A stretch of DNA of 64,000 nucleotides from Coriaria nepalensis (taxonomy: Eukaryota; Streptophyta; Magnoliopsida; Cucurbitales; Coriariaceae), in the NCBI GenBank assembly GCA_027186245.1, contig CP114499.1, forward strand, positions 7,693,001 to 7,757,000. Direction: 5' to 3'. The notes under the pieces were generated by a model. It saw only the letters and a program-made list of their open reading frames with translations. It was not told the DNA's origin and did no database searches. Position 1 is the stretch's first letter. The number at the start of each line of letters is the position of its first letter. Positions 1-13,107 of this stretch are shown piece by piece. The position numbers and the translations under genes are program-made.

Positions 1-457
1 GTATACGTTTCAAATCCAAAACCTAAATATGCTGAATCTCCTTTTGCTTCTCTAGCCACCGGATCCTCCTCTATCGTTTTTCATCTTTTTCCCAGAAATG
101 TCTTGATTATGTCATTGTGGGCCCGGTGAAAGTGTCTAAAAGGGTCAATTTTTAATCCAATATCAAATGTTTCTTTCGTTGTTTTTACATCTTGTGAAAG
201 TAGTTTACAGTTTCATATAACATTCCAAACTAGAGGCAACGGTATTATTAACAAATGGTAATAAAATAAAAATACAAGAGTCAAATGAAATGTTCTCTCC
301 CCTTATCACGAACATTCATCTTCCCGGCCCAATCTTTTGATCCCAAACTGTTTCCAAAAGAATCTACAAACACCAATCTGTTCAACATAGGAGAATGCCA
401 ATAAATAACCCATTATTATTCCGATAATTCTGTTCAGTTTTTTATTTTTATTTTTTA
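1..457. other. 3' flank of the pyroglutamyl peptidase gene; no gene seen
   Basis: This stretch lies beyond the stop codon of the minus-strand peptidase gene and probably contains its 3' UTR. I see no open frame, RNA gene or repeat of note. Confidence 0.5.
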
Positions 458-1767
458 CTAGTATGTTGCCAGGATAGCTTCTAAAAGGGAGGATATGAAA
501 CCCATCTGGGTTTCTTCATCAATTCTCGAAAACAGAGGGACGTGGACAAATAGAGATTTGTGACCCTTCTGCTCTGCGAAACGGAGGGAGTGATAATACA
601 CATAATTACAAACGAATCGGCCGGCATCATCTGATACTTTTACATCATAGCCCTTCTTATTCATGATCTTTGAGATGGACTCGACAGAGCATGTTGTCTT
701 CAACATCACAAAACAATTCCAGAAAAAAAAAAAAGAAGGTTTTAAATACACATTGGAGATATCAAAAAGGAATAAAACTAGTTTTTAACTTTTCCCCATA
801 TGTCAAGTTCTTAACATTGTGTAGAAAAACTACCTTTCTAGTTCGAGAGATTCCCCCATCCTCAGAGAGTATAGTAAGTTGCTAGATCCAGAAAATACAC
901 AGAAGAGAATGTTAAAGTTTTTTATTGAAACAAAGAATAGAACATCAGTTTCGAAGAAAACATGAATACGTGGCTACAAGTGAGAAGAAATTCACCTGAG
1001 GTTGCCATCCGAGTTCATCTGGACAGCGAAAAGTGGCTTCATTGGCAGCCTGCTGCTCGATAGCAAATTTGTGGGCCCCACTATTCACACCCAAGTGAAG
1101 CTGAAGAAGAAAGAAGCAATCAAGGTTTAAACTAAATCATCAAAGCTTAACACCACCGTACTCTCATAGCCTCCCTATAAAATCAACACCCTTTTCAAAT
1201 CTATATATTGAACATTTCACCCAATTTTATAAACTTATTTCTATATATAGGATTCGAGAGAGAAGGGAGCAAAATCACATAAAGTGAGATGTCAACCTGA
1301 ACATCTTCACCAAGTTGATCACAAAATTCAAGGGAATATCAAACTTTTACAGTAACGAGACTTGAACCTGGACTATATTATCTTATTCAGTAAAGTAAAT
1401 AAGATATTTGAACTTCGTTATGGATATTCTTATCAAACCAATCATCTTCCAAAAATAGAACTAGAATCAACTGATCAACTAAAAAAAAATAAAATAGAAA
1501 ACTGACCCATATGACTTGTCCATTGCTCGTAGCATCAACACTTGACATATTAGACTGGAAGAGTTTGTAAAGCGTGGGAAGAGCACCAATTCCAGCAGTT
1601 TCTAGAACATTGCAACTCCCAAGTGTTACACCAGAAGGCAATCCTCTTCTTTCCACAAAATTCTGAAGTTTACTGACTATAGCTTCGGTAGGATTTTCAG
1701 CAACCCCTTGGAACTTTTTAAATCCAGTTACATGTATTACGACACTCTTCGGCCCTTCTGATCCCAT
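458..1767 (-). CDS. Pyrrolidone-carboxylate peptidase (pyroglutamyl peptidase I, C15)
   Basis: This cytosolic cysteine peptidase removes an N-terminal pyroglutamate from peptides. I join four coding exons on the minus strand: 1767-1507, 1100-996, 881-834 and 697-458. All junctions are GT-AG and phase 0, and the product is 217 aa, close to the roughly 219 aa of plant members. The N-terminus reads IHVTGFKKFQGVAENPTE (the family has TGF-F-G---NP), followed by LHLGVNSGAHKFAIE. The nucleophile region is DDAGRFVCNYVYYHSLRF with the catalytic Cys, and the catalytic His lies in LFVHVP. Family knowledge assigns a Glu-Cys-His triad. I start at the MGSEGP methionine because the frame upstream has only a GTG and a splice acceptor lies just before it. 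The 48-nt third exon is easily missed. The gene shares its promoter region with the divergent QCR8 gene. Confidence 0.9.
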
Positions 1768-1775
1768 TTCCACGT

Positions 1776-2420
1776 CTTGCACGGATACACAATTCCCAGT
1801 CTTTAATTAATCTCCTGCCGTGAAATCTGATATACAAACCAAATTTACCCCTGCAAACACCAATAAACATAACCATTTATCTGTATTTCTCAAAACTCAT
1901 GTCCCTAACACCTGATTGAACAAATTTTCTATCAATATCGCTGAAAAGTGAAAATTATAGCAAATACTAAAATAGAATTTCCATGAAAATTTTCATTTCC
2001 CTGTCATCGTTACTATCTTCAAGTTAAAACATATAAACACCTTTCAAGCGAACACTTAGTAAAATCATAGTTTAGGCCAACGCTAATCAAGATTTTAGTT
2101 TCACTAAGTTTACCATATTGAGTCTTAATTCTCGAATCTCCTGTAACCTGTTCATGTGCTTGTTCATATTCAGACGATTTCATTCACTAAATTAACACAA
2201 AATATACCCTTCATATGCATCATAAAATAATTATAAAGAGCAATCGGAAAAAGAAGAAGAAGAAATGAGAAGATAATCTGAAATGGACAGTGATCGATAC
2301 GACTCTGAGAAAAATTCAGCTCATCCCTGATCATCCAAACATAAATTTTCCGAGAAACAGATAGAAAAGAAGTACAAAACTGGATTCAAAAGACCAGAAA
2401 AAGAGAAGGAAGATCTTTAC
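1776..2420 (-). other. Likely 5' UTR intron of the peptidase gene
   Basis: On the minus strand an AAG|gtaaag donor at 2420 and a gcaag acceptor at 1776 lie just before the MGSEGP start. This suggests a leader intron of about 645 bp. The stretch is AT-rich with no coding signal. It is inferred from splice motifs only. Confidence 0.5.
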
Positions 2421-2697
2421 CTTGCAGTTCACGCCGAGTTCTAATCTTATTCTCTCTCCTTCAAATGATTATTGCCGTCTTCAGGTGGTGTAGACGTTCT
2501 TACGGGCTTTTTCTCGGGTTGACTGGATCAGAGTTACATGACTAAAATGTCACTAAATTTTCGTAGATATTACGGAATGCCACATCGCGTTCATGCAGAT
2601 TTTCCAGAGTGTCATCTTCGTCAGCGAATTTCGTCTTTTAGCCGCATGTCAAATCTGTGTCGCTATCAACAGTATCATCGGCCCGCCTACAGATATT

Positions 2698-2721
2698 GGC
2701 CCAATATTTGGCCCATGGGCT
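2698..2721. promoter_or_regulatory. Site II (TGGGCY) cluster between two divergent genes
   Basis: GGCCCA at 2698-2703, GGCCCA at 2710-2715 and TGGGCT at 2716-2721 form a tight group, the last two as a head-to-head palindrome. Further GCCCG boxes lie nearby. In plants, TGGGCY site II elements bind TCP factors and are enriched upstream of nuclear genes for oxidative phosphorylation and ribosomal proteins. That fits the QCR8 start at 2847. The peptidase leader starts near 2.45-2.5 kb in the other direction, so the element may serve both genes. Confidence 0.55.
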
Positions 2722-2846
2722 GAATCACCTACAGTGAAGGCCCGTTTGCTACTTTTCCCGTTTTAATTAATGTTTTCGGGCTAGGAGACTAATTAATCGA
2801 GGTCTGTTCGGTTTCCTTAGAATCTGCAAGGAAAAGAGAGAGAGCG

Positions 2847-3665
2847 ATGGGGAAGCAGCCGGTGAGGATGAAGGCGGTGGTTTACGCTCTGTCGCCGTTT
2901 CAGCAGAAGGTGATGAGTGGACTTTGGAAGGATTTGCCTGGAAAGATCCAGCACAAGGTCTCTGAGAACTGGATCAGCGCCACTCTTCTTCTCGCTCCTC
3001 TCGTTGGCGTTCATTTGTAAACCCTCTCTTTTCTGTTTCCAAATTTAGGATCGATACTTCTTCGTTTGATTCTTTCCATGAAATCGTTTATGGAATTCTT
3101 AGTATAAAGCTTTGATTCTTGAGTATAATAAAGCCAAAATACTTCATTTGGAGGAGATCTTTGAACTGGAATCTAGATAAGATCTTCTGGCCTAAAGTTA
3201 GTTTATTTTAGTTAGATTATGCGGTTCGTAAAATGAGTTTATTCTCAAGCTTCCATTTAATAAGTTTTCCCCAATTCATCCCGAGGCTGAGATGGGATCT
3301 TCCCCATGCATAGATTATCTGAAAAGGTCAAGAAATTGCAATCAATTAGCAATTCTTCTTTCATTCATTGCTAGAAAGATGATCTCCTACACTTAGATAC
3401 AGTTCCGTAGTCATTTTCCTGATAAATAATTTATTTCTCAGATATATGATAACAGATAATTGAAACCAGAACATTTGACTTATTGAATAGCATGGTAACA
3501 AACTTTGTTCTTCTGTTAGTACTGGGTGACCAATGGCTTCATGGTGAAATATCTCTTTTTTTTTTAATTCAAAGATTTGCTTCAGTCGATTTACTGTGTA
3601 TGCATTCTGGATGTAGGTATGTGAAGCAGTACCAAGAAAACGAGAAGTTATCTCACAGGTATTGA
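2847..3665 (+). CDS. QCR8: Cytochrome b-c1 complex subunit 8 (QCR8)
   Basis: This small nuclear-encoded subunit of mitochondrial complex III sits in the inner membrane next to cytochrome b. Two exons, 2847-3016 and 3617-3665, join in phase 2 to give 72 aa, the usual plant length. The protein begins MGKQPVRMKAVVYALSPFQQ and continues with GLWKDLPGKIQHKVSENWI, then a single hydrophobic segment (ATLLLAPLVGVHLYV) and the C-terminal KQYQENEKLSHRY. These are the plant QCR8 signature stretches. Exon 1 ends CATTT|gtaaac; reading through gives an immediate stop, so splicing is needed. The site II boxes about 130 bp upstream suit a respiratory-chain gene. Confidence 0.93.
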
Positions 3666-4488
3666 ATCACATAGATGTCCCTTTTTATCTTTTTCTTTAT
3701 TTCTTCTCTCTGTCGACCATGATAAATGGTGATCTTGTACTCAGTTACAGTAATGGTTTCGGCTTCTGTTTGGAAGATGGTCCTTCAGTTACATTTGAAA
3801 TAAAATCTTGTGTTTGTCATTAGAAAAAATTGAATGAATGTGATGGAGACTATGTCATAATTTTACCTTGTTAGTAGACTGACAGTATTGCCATATTTTC
3901 CCCACCTCTGGATCTGCAGAGACTCGACGGAGACATATATAGTGCTGGTTTTGTCATCTCGTGTTGTTTTCTATCTCTTCCATTGCATTCTTAGTCCTCT
4001 CTCTCCCTCTCTCTCATGAAAGTGAAAGTGAAAGTGAGTCCACTGAATTTTGATTCGTTCAGGAATAAAAGGAAGTTTCTCAAGTGTGCTTGTTTTTGGA
4101 AAATTGTCATAGCTTTCCCCTTTGAATCCATACCGTAGTCTCAAATTACAGGAGAAAAAGATAACAATAGTTAGATTGCGATGAACTTCTAAGAACTGTC
4201 AAATAAATCTTCAATCGCAAATGAAGAAAACCTGAGTTACGCATAACGAAGATTTTATCTCTTAGATTAGTCACCTTCCTCTCCTAAGCACATTCATCTC
4301 TTTGTAAATACAATCCAAGTAACTAATAACTACTACATAACTACTTAATAAACTACTGGATAAAATAAAGACTTAAACTAATAGCACTATTGCTTCCTAA
4401 CAGGTCGTAGCTTAGATTAACAACTCTTGTTTGTAAAATCGAGTCAAACTAGAGCTTTTGTTTCAGTCAGAATCTGCAACAGAGTGAA
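3666..4488. other. Intergenic region; no gene seen
   Basis: It holds the probable 3' UTR of QCR8, a short CT-rich run near 4000 and AT-rich DNA. I see no convincing coding frame or repeat element. Confidence 0.5.
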
Positions 4489-5134
4489 TCAAGAGGCACA
4501 TTTTAAAATTAAAAAAAAAAAGGCGAAAGAAACATAACAGGTGATGCAGGCTTCTTCATTGTCAAAATGGGTGGGGCTATAGGCCAAAATGGAAAGCCTC
4601 GATCTCTTTCTTTCATGGAAATGTTTGCCTTCCCCGTTGACCTGAAACATTTCACAACAGAAAGTCATGCAACATTTTTCATTACTGACCATAAAATTTA
4701 AGCAAAATTAAATATAGATCCATAAATTCAACTTGTGGGTAGTTGAACACATTCTTGAACTTCAAGAAAATTGAAGAAAATCGCATTGGAAAATGCAACT
4801 GAAAGTGATAACTTTCACGAGACAACATCTGTAATTAAATATATATGTTCGTGTTTCACAGCAATTATCCTTAATTTATTACCTCATGAGTTGCATCAGA
4901 CTCCCATGCCATGGTTTCCTTTCCATGCCTGGTGCTCTCTCCATCTCCTTCTATCTCAACTGGAGGGAAGCGGGCCCAATGAAATATATATATTACACGT
5001 CTTCTTAACCATTTTTTTTTTACTATGTAGAGATGTAAAGTGTATAACTCACATTTTTTGCAGCTGTTTTGAAAGATTCCTTATGAGCCAAGTCTGGATT
5101 TTGAGCTTTAAGCCTCTTTATCTCCTCCCTCTAG

Positions 5135-5196
<62 letters not shown>

Positions 5197-5578
5197 TACA
5201 TTAATAAATCCAGATGCGGTAGAAAACCTAAGCAGTTAAAACTTCCTTTTACGTCTTAAAAAAAAAAACAATATGTTACTTGATGAAGCGATTATAAGCT
5301 GTAGGGGCTCTTTGTCTCTTTTCTGGAGCTTTTAGGATCATTACAAGATAAACAAATTAACTACTTAAAAGTGGTTAATTAGTTAGAGCAAAGTAGCAAG
5401 TTTGGTTTAGCTTAGCTTAGCTAGTAGGATTACGTTTATGCGCAACAGCATTCATCAATGGGATTGTTTCTTGATCATCTTCATGGTCATCAGAAAAGGT
5501 CATTGTTGATGTGTTGTTGCTTTCCATGGCTTTACTACTACTCTGACCTGCAACCGCCTCCTCACCTAGTTCTTCTGG
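4489..5578 (-). CDS. Unrecognised spliced ORF, 5' end not resolved
   Basis: I do not recognise this protein. Three minus-strand exons, 5578-5434, 4959-4883 and 4641-4489, join with GT-AG signals and matching phases (1, then 0) into an open frame of about 125 codons ending in TGA. The frame is forced in the first exon, since both other frames stop at once. The peptide is acidic at first (SDDHEDDQETIPL), becomes basic (HFHERKRSRLSI), and ends in a hydrophobic tail. No methionine begins the first exon. An upstream exon near 5720 with a possible ATG (MNNA) could supply the start but is weak. It could be a small secreted-peptide precursor, a plant-specific protein or a non-coding transcript. It rests on splice logic alone. 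Confidence 0.3.
5135..5193. repeat. TA dinucleotide microsatellite
   Basis: About 50 bp of near-perfect alternating T and A, inside the second predicted intron (4960-5433) of the unrecognised minus-strand ORF. Confidence 0.9.
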
Positions 5579-7433
5579 CTGGAAGATTAAATATAAAAAT
5601 ATCAAGTTATGTTAGAAATTAAACGTACGTACGTGAGCATCTTAAAAAAGAAGGACTTGGACTTTCCTACCAGCATGATTGAAATTCTTAAGTAAAAAGT
5701 AAAGAAAATATACCAGACTGCATTGTTCATGATGGGCAAGAGATGAAAGAAAATGGAGGGGAAGAAAAGAGGCAGTGCCCTTTCTTGCTTATGTTCATTT
5801 CAGCCCTTCCTCTTTGCTAAACCCAATTGAAACATACACTTCTTGTGTTAATCAATCCATGTGTTGTATAAAAGCTGGTCATACTACGTGGGCCCCTCCT
5901 ATGAGAGCAAATAGATGTACAAAGGCAGGCATGAATGTTACTTAGATCATGTTTGTTGGAAGAGAAAATCACGTTGAAATTAAGTAGAGTTAATGCAGAT
6001 AGAGCACCTTTATTCTGTGGGGGAGACCCATAAATTGTACAAGTGACCATTTTTTTTACCATATTTGTATTTGATTCATCGTTAGTTTGAATGTGGATGG
6101 GCTGGAGAGGGAAGCAAAAATGGGAGAATAGGAGATGAAAGAAATAACATTGTACTCATTAGTGATGGATTTGGATAGGAGATATGCCGGACTTTCTTTT
6201 TTTTTTTTTCTAATTATTTAGAAAAAATATATAAAAAATGCAGAAAGAAAGAAATGTGCCCCTATTTTTCTCTCTATGCACCCAGCTTGAATAAAATCTA
6301 ATTTCTACCTCATAGGCTTCAGATTTGGGGTCCTAACCGACATGCCAGATGGGCCAAGGTCTCAAGCCCGCCAGGCTATCCAACTGCAATAACAATTACG
6401 CGTTTGGAAACCTATGTGTAATAATTGTATCAAGTTAAACCTTTAGAAACAGGGCTTCATTTGCGCGTCTCTCTTTGCTCTTCTTCTGCAATCTTTCTCC
6501 TCTTTCCTGAGAATTCTGTTTTTCATGTCGGCTAGAATTAGAAAGGAGTTTTCAACCTTCCGCTGAATGTTGGGCCGGATTAGAAAATGGGTTAACCGTT
6601 CCAGGCCCCATCTCAGGAAGATGAAGAAACTTGGCTCAGCTCTTAAAACTCTATTGAAGTGGGAAGTAAGGGGTTGAGATGGATGGAACACTTAATCAGA
6701 TTAGGGTTCCAAAAGTAATATACTACTACAAGTTTCATTAGGGTTACACCTAAGATTCACTTCCCACAATATCCAATTCCGTATTATACTTGATTTTATA
6801 TTCAAAACCCAAACCAAAATCGAACATTCGAAACTTCCAGAATTCCTTTCTACATAGAGTTCTACATAGTTTCTAAGGAAATTAGTCTCTCAACTGCAAA
6901 CACCGCACCAAGCTAGCCGAAAAATTCTTACAACCCCGGACCATAAAACTACAGTATAAACTAAATCAATATGGCTCACAAATTACTTCAATTCAAACCG
7001 AAATCAGGGCTGATGATTATCTTAATCAAGCAACATTTGCATTAGACTCAACAATCCAATCGCATGTGAAACTAATCTCAACGGAAACCATCACACTAAA
7101 AAAATTGCTCAACGAAATCTCTTATTCTAAGCAACCATATTATGAAATCGAGCATCTCTAATCATGGATACCTAAAGCTAAAAAGCACATAACAAGAACG
7201 TTAGATCTCTCCAAGGCTCCGTTTCAATTTAAGCTAATATTAAATGAAATACGATCTAGATAAGAAACACGAACATAACTCACATTCAGGGCATATAAAT
7301 TAAAGTTCTTAGATCATAACATTCAAGCAAAAAACAAAGAGTCAATAATCCCCTAAACTATTCCAATTCAAAAACAGCGAGAGGTAGGTACTAAAAAAGC
7401 ATCCATGATTAAGAAAATATATAAAAGATAAAC
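5579..7433. other. Intergenic region; no gene seen
   Basis: AT-rich DNA between the unrecognised ORF and the ubiquitin fusion gene. The part from about 6700 to 7433 is probably the downstream region of the latter. Short open frames here lack any family resemblance or coding bias. Confidence 0.45.
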
Positions 7434-9293
<1,860 letters not shown>

Positions 9294-11563
9294 ATGACGA
9301 TTCTGGCCTCACTACCAGGCCTCAACCTCTTCTCCTCTCTCCCCTCAATCCCACCACCAAACGACCCACTACCACCTTCCTTAGCCACCACTCCGCCACC
9401 ACCAATCCCAATCCCCAAATACCCTCCACCGCCCCTCAAGTCCTCAAAATCTTCTCCCCCCAACCCTGCCCTCAAAACTTTCCACCGCCGCTCCAAATAC
9501 TACAAACCCATCAGACAAGACACTGTCATCTCCGCCGACGGCGACCGCTCCGTCATCATCGGCGAGTCGGGCATATCCTACCTACTCCCTGACGCCCCTT
9601 TCGAGTTCCAATACAGCTACTCCGAAACCCCTAAAGTCAAACCCTTAGCAATCCGTGAACCGGCCTTCTTGCCCTTCGCCCCTCCCTCAATGCCCAGGCC
9701 CTGGACTGGAAAAGCTCCGTTAAAAAGTTCCAAGAAGAAAATCCCTCTGTTTGATTCCTTCAATCCGCCTCCGCCCAGTAGTAACGGAGTGAAGCAGGTT
9801 GAAATGCCGGGCCCATTTCCGCTTCGGAAGTATCCCAAGGAAGTAAAGACTAGAGAGGAGATTCTAGGTGAACCGCTAAAGAAATGGGAGATTAGGATGC
9901 TTGTAAAGCCTCATTTGTCTGATAATCGTCAAGTTAATTTAGGTAAGACCCGAACTGTGTATTTGATTTGTCTGAATTTTTCTCATTCGAATCAGAATGT
10001 AAAACAAACTGGATATTAGATTGCAAAAATGTTAGTTCTAAATGGATGCATTATAAATTCCAAGTATTCATTTTTAACTTTGAGTAAAAAACTAGAATTT
10101 ATTTTTGAATTCTCTGTTTTCCTGGTGGCTTATTTTTTATGGGCTGAAATGGGATTGAATACTAGGAAGGGATGGATTAACACATAATATGTTGGAATTG
10201 GTTCATTCACATTGGAAGCGACAATCTGTCTGTAAAGTTCGATGTAAAGGTGTCCCTACAGTTGATATGAAAAACATTTGCCGTCATCTCGAGGTATAAT
10301 ATATTTCACCCTCTTCACATTTTTCACCATCAAAGAAACCTAGATAGATTTATTTATTGTACTCTATTTGTTTGTGAAAATGCACAGGAGAAAACAGGTG
10401 GGAAAATTATCCATCGAGTTGGTGGGGTAGTCTATCTTTTCCGTGGCAGAAACTACCATTATCGGACCCGCCCTCAATACCCTGTAATGCTCTGGAAACC
10501 AGCTGCTCCTGTTTACCCAAAACTCATACAGGAAGCACCTGAAGGATTGACAAAAGAAGAAGCTAATGAGCTAAGGATTAAAGGAAAAACCCTTTTGCCA
10601 ATATGCAAATTAGGTAAGTAAATTACCCTTTTACTTTTTTTCTTCCCTTTTTTTTTTTGTTTGGGGGTGTTAAATTGAACTATTTACTTATCATTTTTTG
10701 GCAGCGAAAAACGGAGTGTACATTTCCCTGGTGAATGATGTTAAGCATGCTTTTGAAGGTAGTCCTTTAGCTAAGATCGACTGCACAGGAATGCACGCAA
10801 GTGATTACAAGAAATTAGGTGCTAAGCTTAAGGTTCATATACACTTTCCGTTCTTGTTTGTATCCAAATTTCATATTGCAGAGAGTTGTGTATAGTAAAG
10901 ATTTTTAACCCATTTTTCTCTTCTCCATAAAGGAATTGGTTCCATGTGTGCTATTATCATTCGACAATGAGCAGATCTTAATGTGGAGGGGAAGAGATTG
11001 GAAATCAATGTACCCAGATTCCATTTCAGTTCCCACACCAGCTCAAGTTGAAGCTGCTGATTCTAATTCAGATGATTTCGGTATGTCTTCTAGATTCTGT
11101 CACAAAATGATATAATATGTCATTCAAGGTCTGATGTTTCTATGACTTGTTTTTAGACAAGGGTAGTGATGAGATTTCCAAGACTGAGCCCAGACCGAAA
11201 ATAGTCAACACGAGCAGTAAGATGATGACACTATGGATGCGAGCGATTGACTCAAACAAAGCATTGTTGCTAGAGGAAACCAGTCTTGGCCCAGATGTTC
11301 TTTTAGAGAAGGTGGAGGAGTTTGAGCGGGTATCACAAGCTACAGTGCACTCTTATCCTGCTATGATCTCGTCAGGTCCCACTGATGATGATGAAGAGCA
11401 TGATAATGATGATGATCGTGATGAGTACGACGATGACAACATATATGACGATGATGATGATGACTCATTCGATGGGGTGGTCGAGTCGCCACTCCCCCTC
11501 GGGTCCTTACCTATTGATACCATAGCAAATAAGCTCGGTCCGTCCGGAGTAAACTTATTCTAA
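9294..11563 (+). CDS. CAF2: CRS2-associated factor 2 (CAF2), chloroplast CRM-domain splicing factor
   Basis: CAF proteins bind the peptidyl-tRNA-hydrolase-like factor CRS2 and are needed to splice group IIB introns of chloroplast transcripts. I join six exons: 9294-9942, 10166-10293, 10388-10613, 10705-10832, 10933-11080 and 11157-11563, giving 561 aa (Arabidopsis CAF2 is about 564, CAF1 about 700, which favours CAF2). The first 60 residues are rich in Ser/Pro and suit a transit peptide. The stretch [20 protein letters not shown] and the following [20 protein letters not shown] are CAF hallmarks. Two CRM domains follow (about 190-290 with [13 protein letters not shown], and 310-405 with [18 protein letters not shown]). 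The last exon ends in an Asp/Glu-rich tail. All introns are GT-AG. Confidence 0.92.
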
Positions 11564-11955
11564 AGACCGATTACAGAAGTCGGTTTGTACAGTTTCTCAC
11601 TCATCCATCTTACTTCGATCGTTTAGATACAATCCTTTCCAACAAATATAAAATGAGGCGTTTAACTTGTGCAGTGTATATATCTATTACAATATTATCA
11701 ATCACAACATCTAGACCCAAAAAAAAAAAAAAAAACTTATGTTAAGGTTTGAATAATGTTGATTCGACCATATATAATTCTAATATATTACCACTCCATC
11801 TACATTTTAAATTATTTTCCTAATACTTTATTTATAATGAAGAACGTAAGGGGGGAAGTTTAATAAATTAATATCATAATGCTTCCTATTTAAAGAGGGT
11901 GGAAGAGGTATGAGTCACAAAGCAAACCAGAGTCGTCTCCTCACGTTTGAAGGCC
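11564..11955 (+). promoter_or_regulatory. CAF2 3' UTR and promoter of the Kelch F-box gene
   Basis: Short AT-rich spacer between two same-strand genes, with a poly-A run near 11720. A TATA-like sequence (ctatttaaagag, about 11886) lies about 70 bp before the F-box start codon. Confidence 0.45.
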
Positions 11956-13107
11956 ATGAATCACAAGACGGCAGCGGAGGGAGTACCTGAAGAATCAAAA
12001 ACTGTCATAACCTACGGAGATGTCTTAGAGGACATTCTCGCGCGGGTACCTCTAATCGACCTCGTACACGCGTCTTCCGTTTCAAAAGCCTGGAAACGCG
12101 CCGTTTCGTCCTCCCTCCGTCACCTGAACACCCTCAAGCCATGGCTCGTTGTTCACACTCAGTCCCACACCTCCCCCTACCTCACAACCACTCACGCGTA
12201 CGACCCACGCTCCAACTTCTGGATGAAGATCCAGAAGCCATCCATCAAACACGTATCGGCCCTCCGATCATCTCACTCCACTCTCCTCTACGAGTTATCA
12301 CCGTTCGAATTCTCCTTCTCTTTCGACCCGCTCCACCTCAGGTGGCACCACACGGATCGTGCTCCGCTCGTCTGGAGATCAGACCCGATAGTCGCTCTAG
12401 TGGGTCGCCGGGTTATCGTCGCAGGCGGCACGTGCGATTTTTTAGATGACCCGTTCGCGGTTGAGATCTACGACCTGGAATCGTCCACCTGGGCGACGTC
12501 GGAGGCATTTCCCGCTGTCTTCAGAGACTACGCGGCGTCCACGTGCCTCTCCGTCGCCGTTGACGACAAGAAAATGTATGTCGTCAAAAGAAACTCTGGG
12601 GTTATGTACTCTTTCGACTCCGGCAACGACACGTGGTGTGGACCGTACAAGTTGCGTCCTGATGAGAATATTTACACGTGCGTGATAGGATTTGTTAATA
12701 GCCGTCTGATTCTGGTGGGAGGTCTGGGAACCGCGGAGACTGTGGAAGGAATGGAAGTATGGGAAGTGAAGATTAATGGGGATGACATGGAGTGTGAGAA
12801 GATTGGGAAGATGCCGAGGATTATGATGGAAAAGATGGAGGGAGAGAATAGTACACGGATACCGTTGATTACGTTGACTTCGATGGGAGACTTTTTGTAT
12901 CTGCATAATGAGTACGATCCTGGAGAGGTGATTGTGTGCGAAGTTGTACACGAGGGGTTACGGTGGGGAAGTGTACGGAATGTGGTATTGAACGACCGGA
13001 CACGGAGGCAGAGGATGGTGTTTACGAGTTCAGTTGTTGACGTTGGGGTTGTTCAAAAAGCGATCCGATCGGAAACTGGAAATTTCGCAGTTAAAGTTTT
13101 GAAGTAG
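11956..13107 (+). CDS. Kelch-repeat F-box protein, KFB-CHS type
   Basis: Intronless gene for a 383-aa F-box protein, the substrate-binding part of an SCF ubiquitin ligase. The F-box (about residues 17-55) contains DVLEDILARVPLIDLVHASS and VSKAWKRAV. Kelch-like motifs follow, with GRRVIVAGGTCDF and SRLILVGGLGTAE each followed by a W-containing strand. I start at the ATG at 11956 (MNHKTAAEG); the in-frame codon at 11947 is TTG. By family resemblance and by its position beside CAF2 it matches Arabidopsis At1g23390, reported to target chalcone synthase for degradation, and a melon Kelch F-box gene reported to lower flavonoid content. The substrate here is therefore an inference from orthology. 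Confidence 0.88.
   Translation: MNHKTAAEGVPEESKTVITYGDVLEDILARVPLIDLVHASSVSKAWKRAVSSSLRHLNTLKPWLVVHTQSHTSPYLTTTHAYDPRSNFWMKIQKPSIKHVSALRSSHSTLLYELSPFEFSFSFDPLHLRWHHTDRAPLVWRSDPIVALVGRRVIVAGGTCDFLDDPFAVEIYDLESSTWATSEAFPAVFRDYAASTCLSVAVDDKKMYVVKRNSGVMYSFDSGNDTWCGPYKLRPDENIYTCVIGFVNSRLILVGGLGTAETVEGMEVWEVKINGDDMECEKIGKMPRIMMEKMEGENSTRIPLITLTSMGDFLYLHNEYDPGEVIVCEVVHEGLRWGSVRNVVLNDRTRRQRMVFTSSVVDVGVVQKAIRSETGNFAVKVLK

Noticed and set aside
1340..1380. T-loop-like GGTTCAAGTCTC on the minus strand, as in a tRNA
   Set aside because: No matching T-stem, anticodon arm or acceptor stem could be found around it.
6443..6691. Open frame of 82 codons on the minus strand
   Set aside because: No family resemblance, no promoter-like context, and no splice partner found.
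11947..11955. Possible earlier start of the F-box protein
   Set aside because: The codon at 11947 is TTG, so the first in-frame ATG (11956) is the start.
12141..12951. Long open frames on other frames and the opposite strand inside the F-box gene
   Set aside because: They are shadows of a GC-rich intronless coding region and have no family resemblance.
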